Assembly (NCBI RefSeq): GCF_029601685.1
Contig: NZ_JARRIR010000002.1
Span: 62,001-126,000, forward strand
DNA: 64,000 nt
From: Metarhizobium sp017305935
Lineage (GTDB): Bacteria; Pseudomonadota; Alphaproteobacteria; Rhizobiales; Rhizobiaceae
Direction of reading: 5' to 3'
Shown piece by piece: positions 1 through 8,930 of the stretch. Each line of letters opens with the position of its first letter. Positions within the stretch are counted from its first letter, which is position 1. Below the pieces are notes generated by a model. That model saw only the letters and a program-made list of their open reading frames with translations. It was not told the DNA's origin and did no database searches. Position numbers and translations under genes: made by a program.

Positions 1-200
1 TCGGCTGTGGCTGCCCCACGGCCTCCGTCCAGGCATCGTCGACATAGATATGACAGGTGGCGCAGGCGCAGGCGCCGCCGCACTCGGCATCGATGCCGGG
101 CACGGAATTGCGCACGGCATTCTCCATCACCGTCGACCCGTTCTCGACATCGAGATCGAAACGCGTTCCGTCGAAGGCAAGGATGGTAAGCTTGGTCATG
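1..200 (-). CDS. 2Fe-2S ferredoxin, adrenodoxin type (3' end outside window)
   Basis: An ATG on the minus strand at 200 opens a frame that reads MTKLTILAFDGTRFDLDVEN and runs off the left edge. The segment ECGGACACATC contains the C-x5-C-x2-C arrangement of adrenodoxin/FdxB-type [2Fe-2S] ferredoxins, with an additional Cys between the first two ligands; the fourth ligand would lie in the missing C-terminal part. Such proteins carry single electrons in the cytoplasm to P450s, Rieske oxygenases or iron-sulfur assembly. About 66 of the usual 105 residues are visible. The partner cannot be told from this fragment. Confidence 0.85.
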
Positions 201-372
201 GCATCGGATTCCGTTCAGTCATTCCAATCGAATGGCCGTTCTTCCACGAATTCGTCATGCGCGTCAATCAGTGACGCGCGGATGGCAGGCATGGCCCCAT
301 GCCCTCGCCCGAGACCGGAAGTGAGACACCCCGGTCTTTTCTCACAACCCCGGAAAGCGGGCGCGTCGTTCC

Positions 373-741
373 TTATCGACACAGCTTGAGAATGAAGTTT
401 TCCGCTTCCAGGACGGCTGCGTCGACGCCGGCGAACAGGGCCGCGTCTGCGGGACTGGCTTCAAGCTTTTCGGCGGCGGCCGAAACCTGGAAGGCGCCGA
501 CGGCTGCGGCAGCGCCCTTCAGCCGGTGGATGGCAATCGCCGCGCCAGCTCGGTCGCCATGGGCGATTTCCTGCAGGCTGGCGCGGGCATGGCGCGCAAA
601 GGTCTGAAGAACTTCGATTTCGAGCGCCTTGTCGCCCATGGTCTGGCCGGCCAGATGCACGAGATCGATGGGCCGCGAGGGCGCTGCGCGGTATCCGGTG
701 ACGTTCTCGGGAGCTTCGAAAGCGATACTGACCGCTGCCAT
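373..741 (-). CDS. Hpt domain histidine phosphotransfer protein
   Basis: The 122-residue protein is a single Hpt four-helix module. The motif AIAIHRLKGAAAAVGA carries the phospho-accepting His in the expected H-x-L-K-G context. It has no kinase or receiver domain, so it should shuttle phosphate between a hybrid histidine kinase and a response regulator in the cytoplasm. It is transcribed away from the large growth-pole gene and towards the ferredoxin gene, 172 bp upstream of that gene's start. A cognate kinase is not in the window. The start ATG follows an A-rich AAGGAAA-type ribosome site. Confidence 0.85.
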   Translation of the reverse strand: MAAVSIAFEAPENVTGYRAAPSRPIDLVHLAGQTMGDKALEIEVLQTFARHARASLQEIAHGDRAGAAIAIHRLKGAAAAVGAFQVSAAAEKLEASPADAALFAGVDAAVLEAENFILKLCR

Positions 742-848
742 ATGCCAATTTCCTTTTTATGTGCTTCCGGTCGGAAACATCCTGTAACCCGCCGCGCTGG
801 ATTCCCGTTAAATTCAGGCGCAATCAGGGCGGAAAACATCAAAGATGG

Positions 849-915
849 TTAATATGGGCTAAACATGGCTAAAATAACTGTTTTTTAGGGATGAATTGCT
901 TTAAAAACTGTTAAC
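849..915. promoter_or_regulatory. AT-rich promoter region with CtrA-like half-sites upstream of gpr
   Basis: The 477-bp gap between the divergent Hpt and growth-pole genes has an AT-rich core. TTAA-N7-TAAAC at 849-864 is one mismatch from the CtrA box TTAA-N7-TTAAC, and TTAA-N6-TTAAC at 901-915 is one base short in the spacer. A cell-cycle gene would be a sensible CtrA target, but this is a pattern match only. No other gene or RNA is apparent in the gap. Confidence 0.3.
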
Positions 916-1218
916 AAAGCCTGCGGGGCAAGGGCGTCCGGGTGGGGTCGAATTGTCTCTGTCTGCCGAATGTGTCACTACGGTACTTCTGAAAAAGGGT
1001 GAAATGCCGTCCTCAGGTCCGCGGACCGGCCGGACGGGCTGTCCCGGAGATACCCATGCGACGAAAAAGCGGGTATCTCGTCAGATCGGAATTCGCCGGG
1101 GCCGCGGCAGCTTGCTGTTTGCGCCCCCGGTTTCCAAGCGGAGTGATGCGTTTCCGGCTGAATGGCGGTTGCCGGTAACAGTGCGAACGAAGCCGATGTG
1201 TAGCGAGGCGTAAATCGT

Positions 1219-4200
1219 ATGGCGAACAACAAGAACAACGAGTCGATCGACGAAAAGGCATATGAGGCGTTGGAAAACGCCTTGCAGATCAATTTTCGCG
1301 ACGACAAATCCTCGCCGCGGCAGAAGGCCCTGCCGGATGCCAAGGGAGCGGTGAACAAGCCGCGCCAGAGAAGCGAGCAGGCCCAGCCTCGCCGCGCGCC
1401 CGACGCCGCCCAGGGGCAGCGTGCGCCCTCGTCGGCCGCCAACGACGCCAGCCGGCGCAATTCCGCCAGTATCATGAAGTCGCTCGACGGTGGCTCGCTC
1501 AAGCCGGCGCTGCGCATGGCGACGATCGTCAGCGCCCTGTGGGTCCTCGGCGGCTTCGGCCTGGCGCAGATGCTGCTTTCGCCGCAGATCTGGCAGGTGC
1601 GCTCGCTCGCCGAATTCATCGCCCTTCCCGGCGCCGGTGCGCTGCTGATCGGCACGCTGCTGCCGCTGCTTCTGATCTATGCCTTCGCGATCATGATCGC
1701 CCGCGCGCATGACCTGCGCAACGCCGCGCGTTCCATGGCCGAAGTAGCATTGCGCCTGTCCGAGCCGGAAACGATTGGCTCCGAGCGCATCATGACCGTC
1801 GGCCAGGCCGTCCGCCGCGAGGTCATGGCGATGAACGAGGGCATCGAGCGCACCATCGCTCGCGCCGCCGAACTGGAAACCCTCGTCCATTCCGAAGTCA
1901 ATGCGCTGGAACGCAGCTATACCGACAATGAAATGCGCGTGCGCGGCCTGGTGCAGGAACTGGGCAGCGAGCGCGAGGCGATCGTCAACCATGTCGAGCG
2001 CATCCGCTCCACGATTGCCGGCGCAAACGAGCAGCTCAAGGAAGAAATGTCGCTGGCGACGGAGGAGATCACCATCCGCCTCGCCACGTCGGGCGAGGCA
2101 TTCGCCTCGTTGATCGACACCCGCGCGGCGATGCTGACGGAAAAATCCGACGCCGCCGCCGAAGCCATCGGCAACCTGCTCAGCAGCCGCACCGAAACCC
2201 TGCTGCAGACGCTGAATTCCTCCGGCTTCGCGCTGACCAACGAATTCGACACCCGCCTCGAGGAACTGAACATCACGCTCGGCGAGCGCGGCCGTGAACT
2301 GCTCGACCAGTTCGAGACCCGCGCCTCGACGCTGGACCAAAACACCGAGCGCCTGAACGCAGCCCTGAACGAGCGCGCCCAGCAACTCAACGAAAGCCTG
2401 ATCGCCCGCACCCGCGAGATCAACGACACCCTGACCGGCGGCCACAGCACGCTGGCCGGCACGCTCGACGACGTGCTCGCCAAGCTCAACAGCTCGATCG
2501 AGGAAAAGGGCAGCAGCTTCCGCCAGTCGCTGCAATCGAGCATCGACGACACGATCATGGATCTCGACCTGCGCTCGGGCTTCTTCGAGGAACGGCTGCA
2601 GACCACCGTCAACCAGCTGTCGACCATCTTCGACGACCGCGTCTCGGAATTCACCGAAGCCTTCGAAAACCGCGTCGGCTCGCTGGACAGCAAGCTGATG
2701 GAAAGCCTGACCCGCATCAGCGAAACGCTGAACGGCGGCAGCGATTCCATCGACGGCATCCTCAATTCCAGCATCGACCGCCTCGGCGCTTCGCTGAGCG
2801 ACCATTCCTTCGCGCTGGCGACCGCGCTCGGCACCGGCCAGGAAGTGCTGGAAAGCAGCTTCGACAGCCGCATGCGCGACCTGACCGACAGCCTGCACGC
2901 CCGCTCCAACGACATTTCAGGCGTGCTGGCAAGCACGGCCGGCGAAATCACCGCCGCGCTCGGCGAAAAGACGGTGGAAATGGCCGCCGTTCTCGGCGCC
3001 CGCACCGATGAATTCCACCGCGCGCTCAACAATCGCGCCGAGGAAATCTCCGGCGCCATCGGCCAGCGCACCGACGAATTCTCCGCCATGCTCGAAGAGC
3101 GCACCGCCGGCCTCTCCGGCGCGCTCGAAAGCCGCAGCCGCGAACTGTCGAACACGCTCGATGCCCGCTCGGAGGAATTCCAGCGCGCCGTCGGCGGTCG
3201 TGCCGAAGAAATCGCCAGCGCCATCGGACAGAAGGCGGTCGAATTCTCCGCCATGCTCGGCGAACGCACTGCCACCCTGTCCGGCGAATTGGAAAGCCGC
3301 AGCCGCGAACTGTCGCAGACGCTGGAGGCACGCTCCGGCGACCTCAGCCGCGCGCTCGAAGACCGCGCCGGCAGCATTTCCTCCGCCCTGGAAAAGCGCA
3401 CGGCGGACTTCGCCACGATGATCGGCGATAAGACCGCCGACATGGCCAGCGAGATCGACCTGCGCAGCATGGAACTGACCGCCGCCCTCGGCGCCCGCAC
3501 GGAAGAGTTGAGCGGCGCCCTGGCCGCAGGGACCGAACAGCTCGGTTCGGCGCTCGGCGAACGCGTGCTCGACATGACCACCACGCTCGCCCTACACAGC
3601 GACCAGATCGCCTCCGCCATCGACAGCGGTAAGACCGAGATCGCCGATAGGCTCCAGTCCACCGGCAGCGAAATCGCCTCCATCCTCGGCGCCCGCACGC
3701 GGGAGATGCAGGCCACGCTCGTCTCCGGCACGGAACAGCTCGACGCAACGCTTGGCGAGCGCATGCTCGACATGACCACCACGCTTGCCCTACACAGCGA
3801 CCAGATCGCCTCCGCCATCGACAGCGGCAAGACCGAGATCGCCGATCGCCTGCAGACGACCAGCAACGAGATCGCCTCGACGCTCGGTGCGCGTACCCGG
3901 GAACTCAACGAAACCCTGGCCTCCGGTACCGAAAGCCTCGGCTCCGCCCTGGGCGACCGCATGCTGGAAATGGCGACGACGCTCAGCCTGCACAGCGACC
4001 AGATCACCTCCGCCATCGACAGCGGCAAGGCCGAGATCGCCGATCGCCTGCAGACGACCAGCAAGGAGATCGCCTCGACGCTCGGTGCCCGCGCCCAGGA
4101 AATCAACGAAACTCTGGCCTCCGGCACCGAACGCCTCGGCTCCGCCCTGGGCGACCGCATGCTGGAAATGGCGACGACGCTCGGCCTGCACAGCGACCAG

Positions 4201-7200
4201 ATCACCTCCGCCATCGACAGCGGCAAGACCGAGATCGCCGACCGCCTGCAGGCCGCCAGCACCGACATCGCCTCGACGCTCAGCGCCCGCACGCGCGACG
4301 TCGCCGGCGCGCTGGCCAGCGGCACCGAGAAGCTCGATGCCGCCATGACCGAGCGCATGCTGGAAATGACCACGGCGCTGGGTCTCGGCAGCGACCAGAT
4401 CGCCTCCGCCCTCGATTCGACCGAACACCGTCTGGAGCGGCTGATGAGCGAGCGTGGCGACGCCTTGCTCGGCACGCTGGAGCAGACGCGCACCCGGTTC
4501 GAGGAAAACTTCTCCGAGCGCGCCGATGCGGTCATCGACGCTGTCACCGGCGGCCAGGGCCGCATCGCAGAGGCGCTCGATCAGCGCACGAGCGCGCTCG
4601 CCGAGCACCTTTCCGATGGCGAACGGCGCATCGCCGCCGCCATGGACCAGCGCGCGGCCTCGATGGCGGCGGCGCTCGAAAGCGGCCACTCGCGCATCGC
4701 GGGCTCGCTGGCCGACGGGCAGTTGCGTCTGGACCAGGTGATCGGCGACGGCGCCGCCCACGTCGCCTCGACGCTGGAGCGTAGTGAACAGCGCATCGCC
4801 GAAACCCTGCGCGACGGCCAGACGCGTCTCGACCTGACGCTGGAAGAACGCACCGGCGCTCTTCTGAATTCCGTTGCGGGAACGCAGCAGCGCCTGACCT
4901 CGACGTTCGGCGAGCACAGCGAAGCCATCACCCAGGCCTTGAAGAACAGCGAGGAGCGGCTCGGCAATGCCCTTCTCGATGGCCAGATCAACCTGGACAT
5001 GATGCTGGAAACACGCACCACCGCCGCCATCGAGGCGCTCGGGGATGCCGAAAATCGCATTGCCGCCTCGCTCGGCCAGCAGGCCGATTCGATCCGCGAG
5101 ACCTTCGAGACCAACCAGCAGCGCTTCGAGACGTCGCTGACCAGCCAGACCGGCAATCTCAGCGCCCTGATCGAAGCCGGCCGCAATGCCATCGATTCGG
5201 TGCTCGGCGCTTCCGTCGAACGGGCGGAGACGGCGATTTCCAGCGGCGCCCGCCGCATCGCCGAAACCGTCTCCGGCGGCATTGCCGGCATCGAGACGAC
5301 GCTCGGCTCGACCGAGGACCGCATCCGCGGCGCCCATGAGCAGATTCGCACCACGTTGGACGAGCGCGGCAACATGATCGGCTCGGCCCTGGAACAGGCC
5401 CGCTCCGGCCTGGAGCACATGCTGTCCGAACAGGCGACATCGATCGGCACCACCATCGCCACCAGCGCCAGCATGATGGAAATGTCGCTGGAAGACCGCG
5501 AGACCGCGCTGCGCCAGGCCATCGACGCCAGCGCCGAGCGCCTCGACCAGCGCCTGCGCGACAGCACCGGCCATATTGCCGACCGCATGCTCGACACGGC
5601 CGGCCGCATCGCAATCACCGCAGAGGAGACCGCTGCCCGCATCGATCGCTCCGCCGAAACGCTTTCCAGCCGTGTCGACGACGCCGGCTCTCGCGTCGAA
5701 GCCAGCTTCTCGCTGATGGACAACAAGGTGCGAGACAATGCTGCAGGCATCGTCGACCGCGTCGGCGCCACCGGGCGGCAGCTTGCCGAGGCGCTGTCGA
5801 TGCAGGTTCACGGCATCGAGCGCAGCAGCGCCGAAGCCACCAACCGCCTGACCGAATCGCTCGATGCCCGCCGCACCGAGATCGCCCAGACGATCGACAA
5901 CGGTGCCACGCGCCTCGCCGAAAGTGTCGAAAGCCGCGCGCAACGACTGGCCGAAACCCTCGACAGCCGAACCGAGCGCCTCGACGAACGTCTCGACACC
6001 ATGAACCGGGCGCTGAATGTCGGCCTCGACAACGTCACCCGCACCATCGAGGAAAAGGCCACCGGCCTTGCCTCGACGCTGCGCCATGCCGTCACCGATG
6101 CCACGCAGGGAATCGACGCCGAAGCCATGCGCACCGCCGACATCCTGTCACGCACCGGCGCCGAGTTCCTCGACCAGATCGACCGGAAGAACACCGAGTT
6201 CACCCAGTCGGTGGAGGAGCGCGCCGACCGCATCGTCGGCCGCGTCACCGAAACTCAGAACCGCCTTGCCGCCCAGGCCGCCGCCGTCGCCCAGACCTTC
6301 TCGGCCGCCGGCAATGCCATCGTCAACAAGGTGGCCGAGGCCGAAGGGCTGGTCAGCAACCAGGTCAGCGCCATCTCGCAGACGCTCGCCAATGCTGAGG
6401 CCTCCCTCGAAGCGCGCGGCGATGCCATTCGCGGTTCGCTGCAGCAGAGCAGCGACGTGATTTCCCAGGCCGTCGGCGAGGCCGAACGGGCGCTGACGCA
6501 GCGCGGTGCCTCGATCCGCACCACACTGCATGAAAGCACCTCGGAACTGGCCGACATGCTGGCCGAAGCCGAACGTGCCCTGGATGCGCGCGGCGAATCG
6601 GTGCGCACGACGCTGGAAACCAAGACGACGGAACTGGAAAGCACGCTGTCACAGGCCGAGCGCACGCTGGAAGCCCGCGGCAACGCCATCCGCTCCGCCC
6701 TGCACGGCAGCACCGAGCAGATCGCCGAGACATTGTCGAATGTCGACCGCGCGCTCGAAGCCCGCGGCGACGCAATTCGCACAGGCATCGACGCCCGCGT
6801 CCGTGAAATCGACGAATCGCTTTCCAACGTCGACCGCCAGCTCGAAGCCCGCGGCGCCTCGGTCCGTTCGTCCATCGACGAGCGCACCCGTGAGCTGAAT
6901 TCGATGCTGGCCGGCCGCTCCGCCGAACTTGCCCGCCTGATCGAGGAGAAGGCGCGGCCGGTCATCGACGATTACGCCGCCATCGGCCGCGCCGCTGCCG
7001 AACAGATCACGGCCGCCGCCCAGACCGGCGCGGATCGCCTGCGTGCCGAGAATGCCGCGCTCATCAACGCCATCACCGCCCGCGCCGACAGCGCCGCCAA
7101 CCAGCTCTCGACTATCGAAAGCACCCTGGCCGAAAGCGTCAACGGCCTGATCGACCGGCTTGCCCAAAGCAATTCCGGCATCGCTTCGGTGGTCAACCGC

Positions 7201-8853
7201 GCAAGCGAAGACCTTCGCGGCGTCAACCAGACGATGGAAGCCGCGACCTCGCAGTTCGTCGAAGCCGCCGACAAGGCCGCCGAGCGCGTCTCGACCTCGA
7301 CACGCTTCCTCGAAGGCAAGGTCGAGCGCCTGGCCGGTATCTCCGGCGACACGCTGGCGCAGGTTTCGGGCATCGTCACCCGCTTCGGCGATCATTCCAA
7401 AATGCTCGGCCAGGCGACGGACCTGCTCTCGGCTGCCCAGACCAATCTGGTCAGCACGCTGGAGGAACGCGAGGAAGCCCTGCGCAACCTCGCCGTTGGC
7501 CTCGTCAAGCGTTCGGACGAAATCGAATCGTCGATGCGTTCGCTGGCCGGCATGGTGGAAAGCGCCTTCGATCAGGCCGAGCAACGCTCCAGCCAGGCGA
7601 CCAGCAATCTGCGTCAGGGTATCCAGACCTCGTTTGCCGAAGTCGGCCGCGTTCTCTCGGATGCGGAAAAGCGCGCCGAAGCCGCTGCCGAAGGCATGCG
7701 CGACATGGTGGTCAAGGCCTCGCAGGACGCGCGGCAGGCGCTGGAACACTCCTTCACGGAAGCCGAGAAGCGCTCCGGCGATCTCGCCGGCCGGGTTCGC
7801 AGCGGCGTCGGCCAGTCGCTGGCCGATGTCGACAAGCTGCTGGCCGAAAGCGGCCAGAAGTCCGGCGCCGCCGCCGAGCAGATGCGCGCCGCGCTTCGCG
7901 AAGCCGTCGACGAAGCCGTCAACCGCTTTGCCGGTGCCACCGATGAAATTCGCCGCTCGGCGCATGAGATCCGCAAGGAACTCGACGTCACCCGCGGCGA
8001 ACTGCGCAAGGGCGCCTTCGATCTTCCGGAAGAGGCTAAGGAAAGTGCCGCCGCCATGCGCCGCGCCGTCTCCGAGCAGATCAAGGCGCTACAGGATATC
8101 TCGCAGATCGTCGGCCGTTCCTCGCGCAATCTCGAAGTCTCCGAGCCGTCGCTGCGCGCCATGGCCGAGGCCCAGCCGCAACAACGCCGCCCGGCGCCGC
8201 AACCGGTAGAACAGCCACGCGAGACGCAAGGCTTTCGCCCGGACGACAGCTTCGGCCTGCGCGGCAGCATTTCAATGAGCCGCCCGGTCGTCGCCCCGCC
8301 GGCTGCGCCCGCCGCCCCAGCCCCCGCTCCCGCACCGCGCACCACTGAAGCGGCTCTGCGCGGCGCGGAAACCGGCGGCTGGATCAGCGACCTGCTGCGC
8401 GGCGCCTCGCGTGACGAAGCGCCACAGGCCGAGCCGGCGCGCGCGCCGCAGCCGCGCCCGGTGGAAGCCGCCGCGCAGCCGCGCAACGGTGACACGCGCA
8501 ACCCGCGCCATGTGGTCGAATCGCTGAATTCGCTGTCGGTGGATATCGCCCGCGCCATCGATCACGATGCCTCGGTCGAGCTGTGGCGCCGCTACCAGCG
8601 CGGCGAGCGCGACGTCTTTACCCGTCGCCTCTACACGCTGAAGGGCCAGCAGACCTTCGACGAGATCAAGCGCAAGTATGACCGCGAGCCGGAATTCCGC
8701 ACCGCCGTCGATCGCTACATCGCCGATTTCGAAAAGCTGCTCGGCGATGTCGCCCGCACCGACCGCGACAAGACGGTGACCCAATCCTACCTGACCTCCG
8801 ATACCGGCAAGGTCTACACGATGCTGGCCCACGCCGCAGGGCGGTTCAACTAA
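1219..8853 (+). CDS. gpr: Growth pole ring (GPR/RgsE-like) giant coiled-coil membrane protein
   Basis: The protein has 2,544 residues. It starts with a charged, Gln/Arg/Pro-rich cytoplasmic tail of about 95 residues, followed by two hydrophobic segments near residues 98-118 and 136-160. Roughly 2,000 residues of Ala/Glu/Arg/Thr-rich amphipathic helix follow, built on 11-residue steps of the ALxxRTxELxx kind and resembling apolipoprotein A1/A4/E. A Pro/Ala-rich linker lies at about 2310-2430 and a conserved-looking globular tail at about 2434-2544. This architecture matches the Agrobacterium GPR protein and Sinorhizobium RgsE, which form a ring at the growing pole and are needed for polar growth and cell shape. 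It is longer than the roughly 2,100 residues I recall for GPR, partly because of internal 66-residue tandem copies. The gene is monocistronic and ends in a strong terminator. Confidence 0.85.
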   Translation: MANNKNNESIDEKAYEALENALQINFRDDKSSPRQKALPDAKGAVNKPRQRSEQAQPRRAPDAAQGQRAPSSAANDASRRNSASIMKSLDGGSLKPALRMATIVSALWVLGGFGLAQMLLSPQIWQVRSLAEFIALPGAGALLIGTLLPLLLIYAFAIMIARAHDLRNAARSMAEVALRLSEPETIGSERIMTVGQAVRREVMAMNEGIERTIARAAELETLVHSEVNALERSYTDNEMRVRGLVQELGSEREAIVNHVERIRSTIAGANEQLKEEMSLATEEITIRLATSGEAFASLIDTRAAMLTEKSDAAAEAIGNLLSSRTETLLQTLNSSGFALTNEFDTRLEELNITLGERGRELLDQFETRASTLDQNTERLNAALNERAQQLNESLIARTREINDTLTGGHSTLAGTLDDVLAKLNSSIEEKGSSFRQSLQSSIDDTIMDLDLRSGFFEERLQTTVNQLSTIFDDRVSEFTEAFENRVGSLDSKLMESLTRISETLNGGSDSIDGILNSSIDRLGASLSDHSFALATALGTGQEVLESSFDSRMRDLTDSLHARSNDISGVLASTAGEITAALGEKTVEMAAVLGARTDEFHRALNNRAEEISGAIGQRTDEFSAMLEERTAGLSGALESRSRELSNTLDARSEEFQRAVGGRAEEIASAIGQKAVEFSAMLGERTATLSGELESRSRELSQTLEARSGDLSRALEDRAGSISSALEKRTADFATMIGDKTADMASEIDLRSMELTAALGARTEELSGALAAGTEQLGSALGERVLDMTTTLALHSDQIASAIDSGKTEIADRLQSTGSEIASILGARTREMQATLVSGTEQLDATLGERMLDMTTTLALHSDQIASAIDSGKTEIADRLQTTSNEIASTLGARTRELNETLASGTESLGSALGDRMLEMATTLSLHSDQITSAIDSGKAEIADRLQTTSKEIASTLGARAQEINETLASGTERLGSALGDRMLEMATTLGLHSDQITSAIDSGKTEIADRLQAASTDIASTLSARTRDVAGALASGTEKLDAAMTERMLEMTTALGLGSDQIASALDSTEHRLERLMSERGDALLGTLEQTRTRFEENFSERADAVIDAVTGGQGRIAEALDQRTSALAEHLSDGERRIAAAMDQRAASMAAALESGHSRIAGSLADGQLRLDQVIGDGAAHVASTLERSEQRIAETLRDGQTRLDLTLEERTGALLNSVAGTQQRLTSTFGEHSEAITQALKNSEERLGNALLDGQINLDMMLETRTTAAIEALGDAENRIAASLGQQADSIRETFETNQQRFETSLTSQTGNLSALIEAGRNAIDSVLGASVERAETAISSGARRIAETVSGGIAGIETTLGSTEDRIRGAHEQIRTTLDERGNMIGSALEQARSGLEHMLSEQATSIGTTIATSASMMEMSLEDRETALRQAIDASAERLDQRLRDSTGHIADRMLDTAGRIAITAEETAARIDRSAETLSSRVDDAGSRVEASFSLMDNKVRDNAAGIVDRVGATGRQLAEALSMQVHGIERSSAEATNRLTESLDARRTEIAQTIDNGATRLAESVESRAQRLAETLDSRTERLDERLDTMNRALNVGLDNVTRTIEEKATGLASTLRHAVTDATQGIDAEAMRTADILSRTGAEFLDQIDRKNTEFTQSVEERADRIVGRVTETQNRLAAQAAAVAQTFSAAGNAIVNKVAEAEGLVSNQVSAISQTLANAEASLEARGDAIRGSLQQSSDVISQAVGEAERALTQRGASIRTTLHESTSELADMLAEAERALDARGESVRTTLETKTTELESTLSQAERTLEARGNAIRSALHGSTEQIAETLSNVDRALEARGDAIRTGIDARVREIDESLSNVDRQLEARGASVRSSIDERTRELNSMLAGRSAELARLIEEKARPVIDDYAAIGRAAAEQITAAAQTGADRLRAENAALINAITARADSAANQLSTIESTLAESVNGLIDRLAQSNSGIASVVNRASEDLRGVNQTMEAATSQFVEAADKAAERVSTSTRFLEGKVERLAGISGDTLAQVSGIVTRFGDHSKMLGQATDLLSAAQTNLVSTLEEREEALRNLAVGLVKRSDEIESSMRSLAGMVESAFDQAEQRSSQATSNLRQGIQTSFAEVGRVLSDAEKRAEAAAEGMRDMVVKASQDARQALEHSFTEAEKRSGDLAGRVRSGVGQSLADVDKLLAESGQKSGAAAEQMRAALREAVDEAVNRFAGATDEIRRSAHEIRKELDVTRGELRKGAFDLPEEAKESAAAMRRAVSEQIKALQDISQIVGRSSRNLEVSEPSLRAMAEAQPQQRRPAPQPVEQPRETQGFRPDDSFGLRGSISMSRPVVAPPAAPAAPAPAPAPRTTEAALRGAETGGWISDLLRGASRDEAPQAEPARAPQPRPVEAAAQPRNGDTRNPRHVVESLNSLSVDIARAIDHDASVELWRRYQRGERDVFTRRLYTLKGQQTFDEIKRKYDREPEFRTAVDRYIADFEKLLGDVARTDRDKTVTQSYLTSDTGKVYTMLAHAAGRFN
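3535..4420 (+). repeat. 198-bp (66-residue) tandem repeats inside gpr
   Basis: Corresponding positions recur at 3535, 3733, 3931, 4129 and 4327, exactly 198 bp apart. The copies encode blocks reading GT-E-x-L-x-x-x-L-G-x-R-x-L-x-M-T-T-x-L-x-L-H-S-D-Q-I, then IDSGKTEIADRLQ. The middle three are close to identical in DNA; the first and last are diverged. Sixty-six residues equal six 11-residue helical steps, so copy-number changes would keep the helix in register. Confidence 0.85.
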
Positions 8854-8880
8854 GCCGACCTGGAGGTCAAAGCGAAAAAA

Positions 8881-8907
8881 GCCCCGTGCGTCGTACGGGG
8901 CTTTTTT
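8881..8907 (+). terminator. Rho-independent terminator of gpr
   Basis: A 7-bp stem GCCCCGT/ACGGGGC with a 7-nt loop is followed by six T residues and preceded by six A residues. It can therefore act in both directions, serving gpr on the plus strand and the chemotaxis receptor gene on the minus strand. Confidence 0.9.
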
Positions 8908-8930
8908 ATCGGGTGCTGAAATGCGGCCGC

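Noticed and set aside
1917..6087. Very long open frames on the minus strand (up to 882 codons) opposite gpr
   Set aside because: They arise from the repetitive, high-GC codon use of the giant plus-strand gene. Their products are low-complexity Ser/Arg or Gly/Ala text with no recognisable domain.
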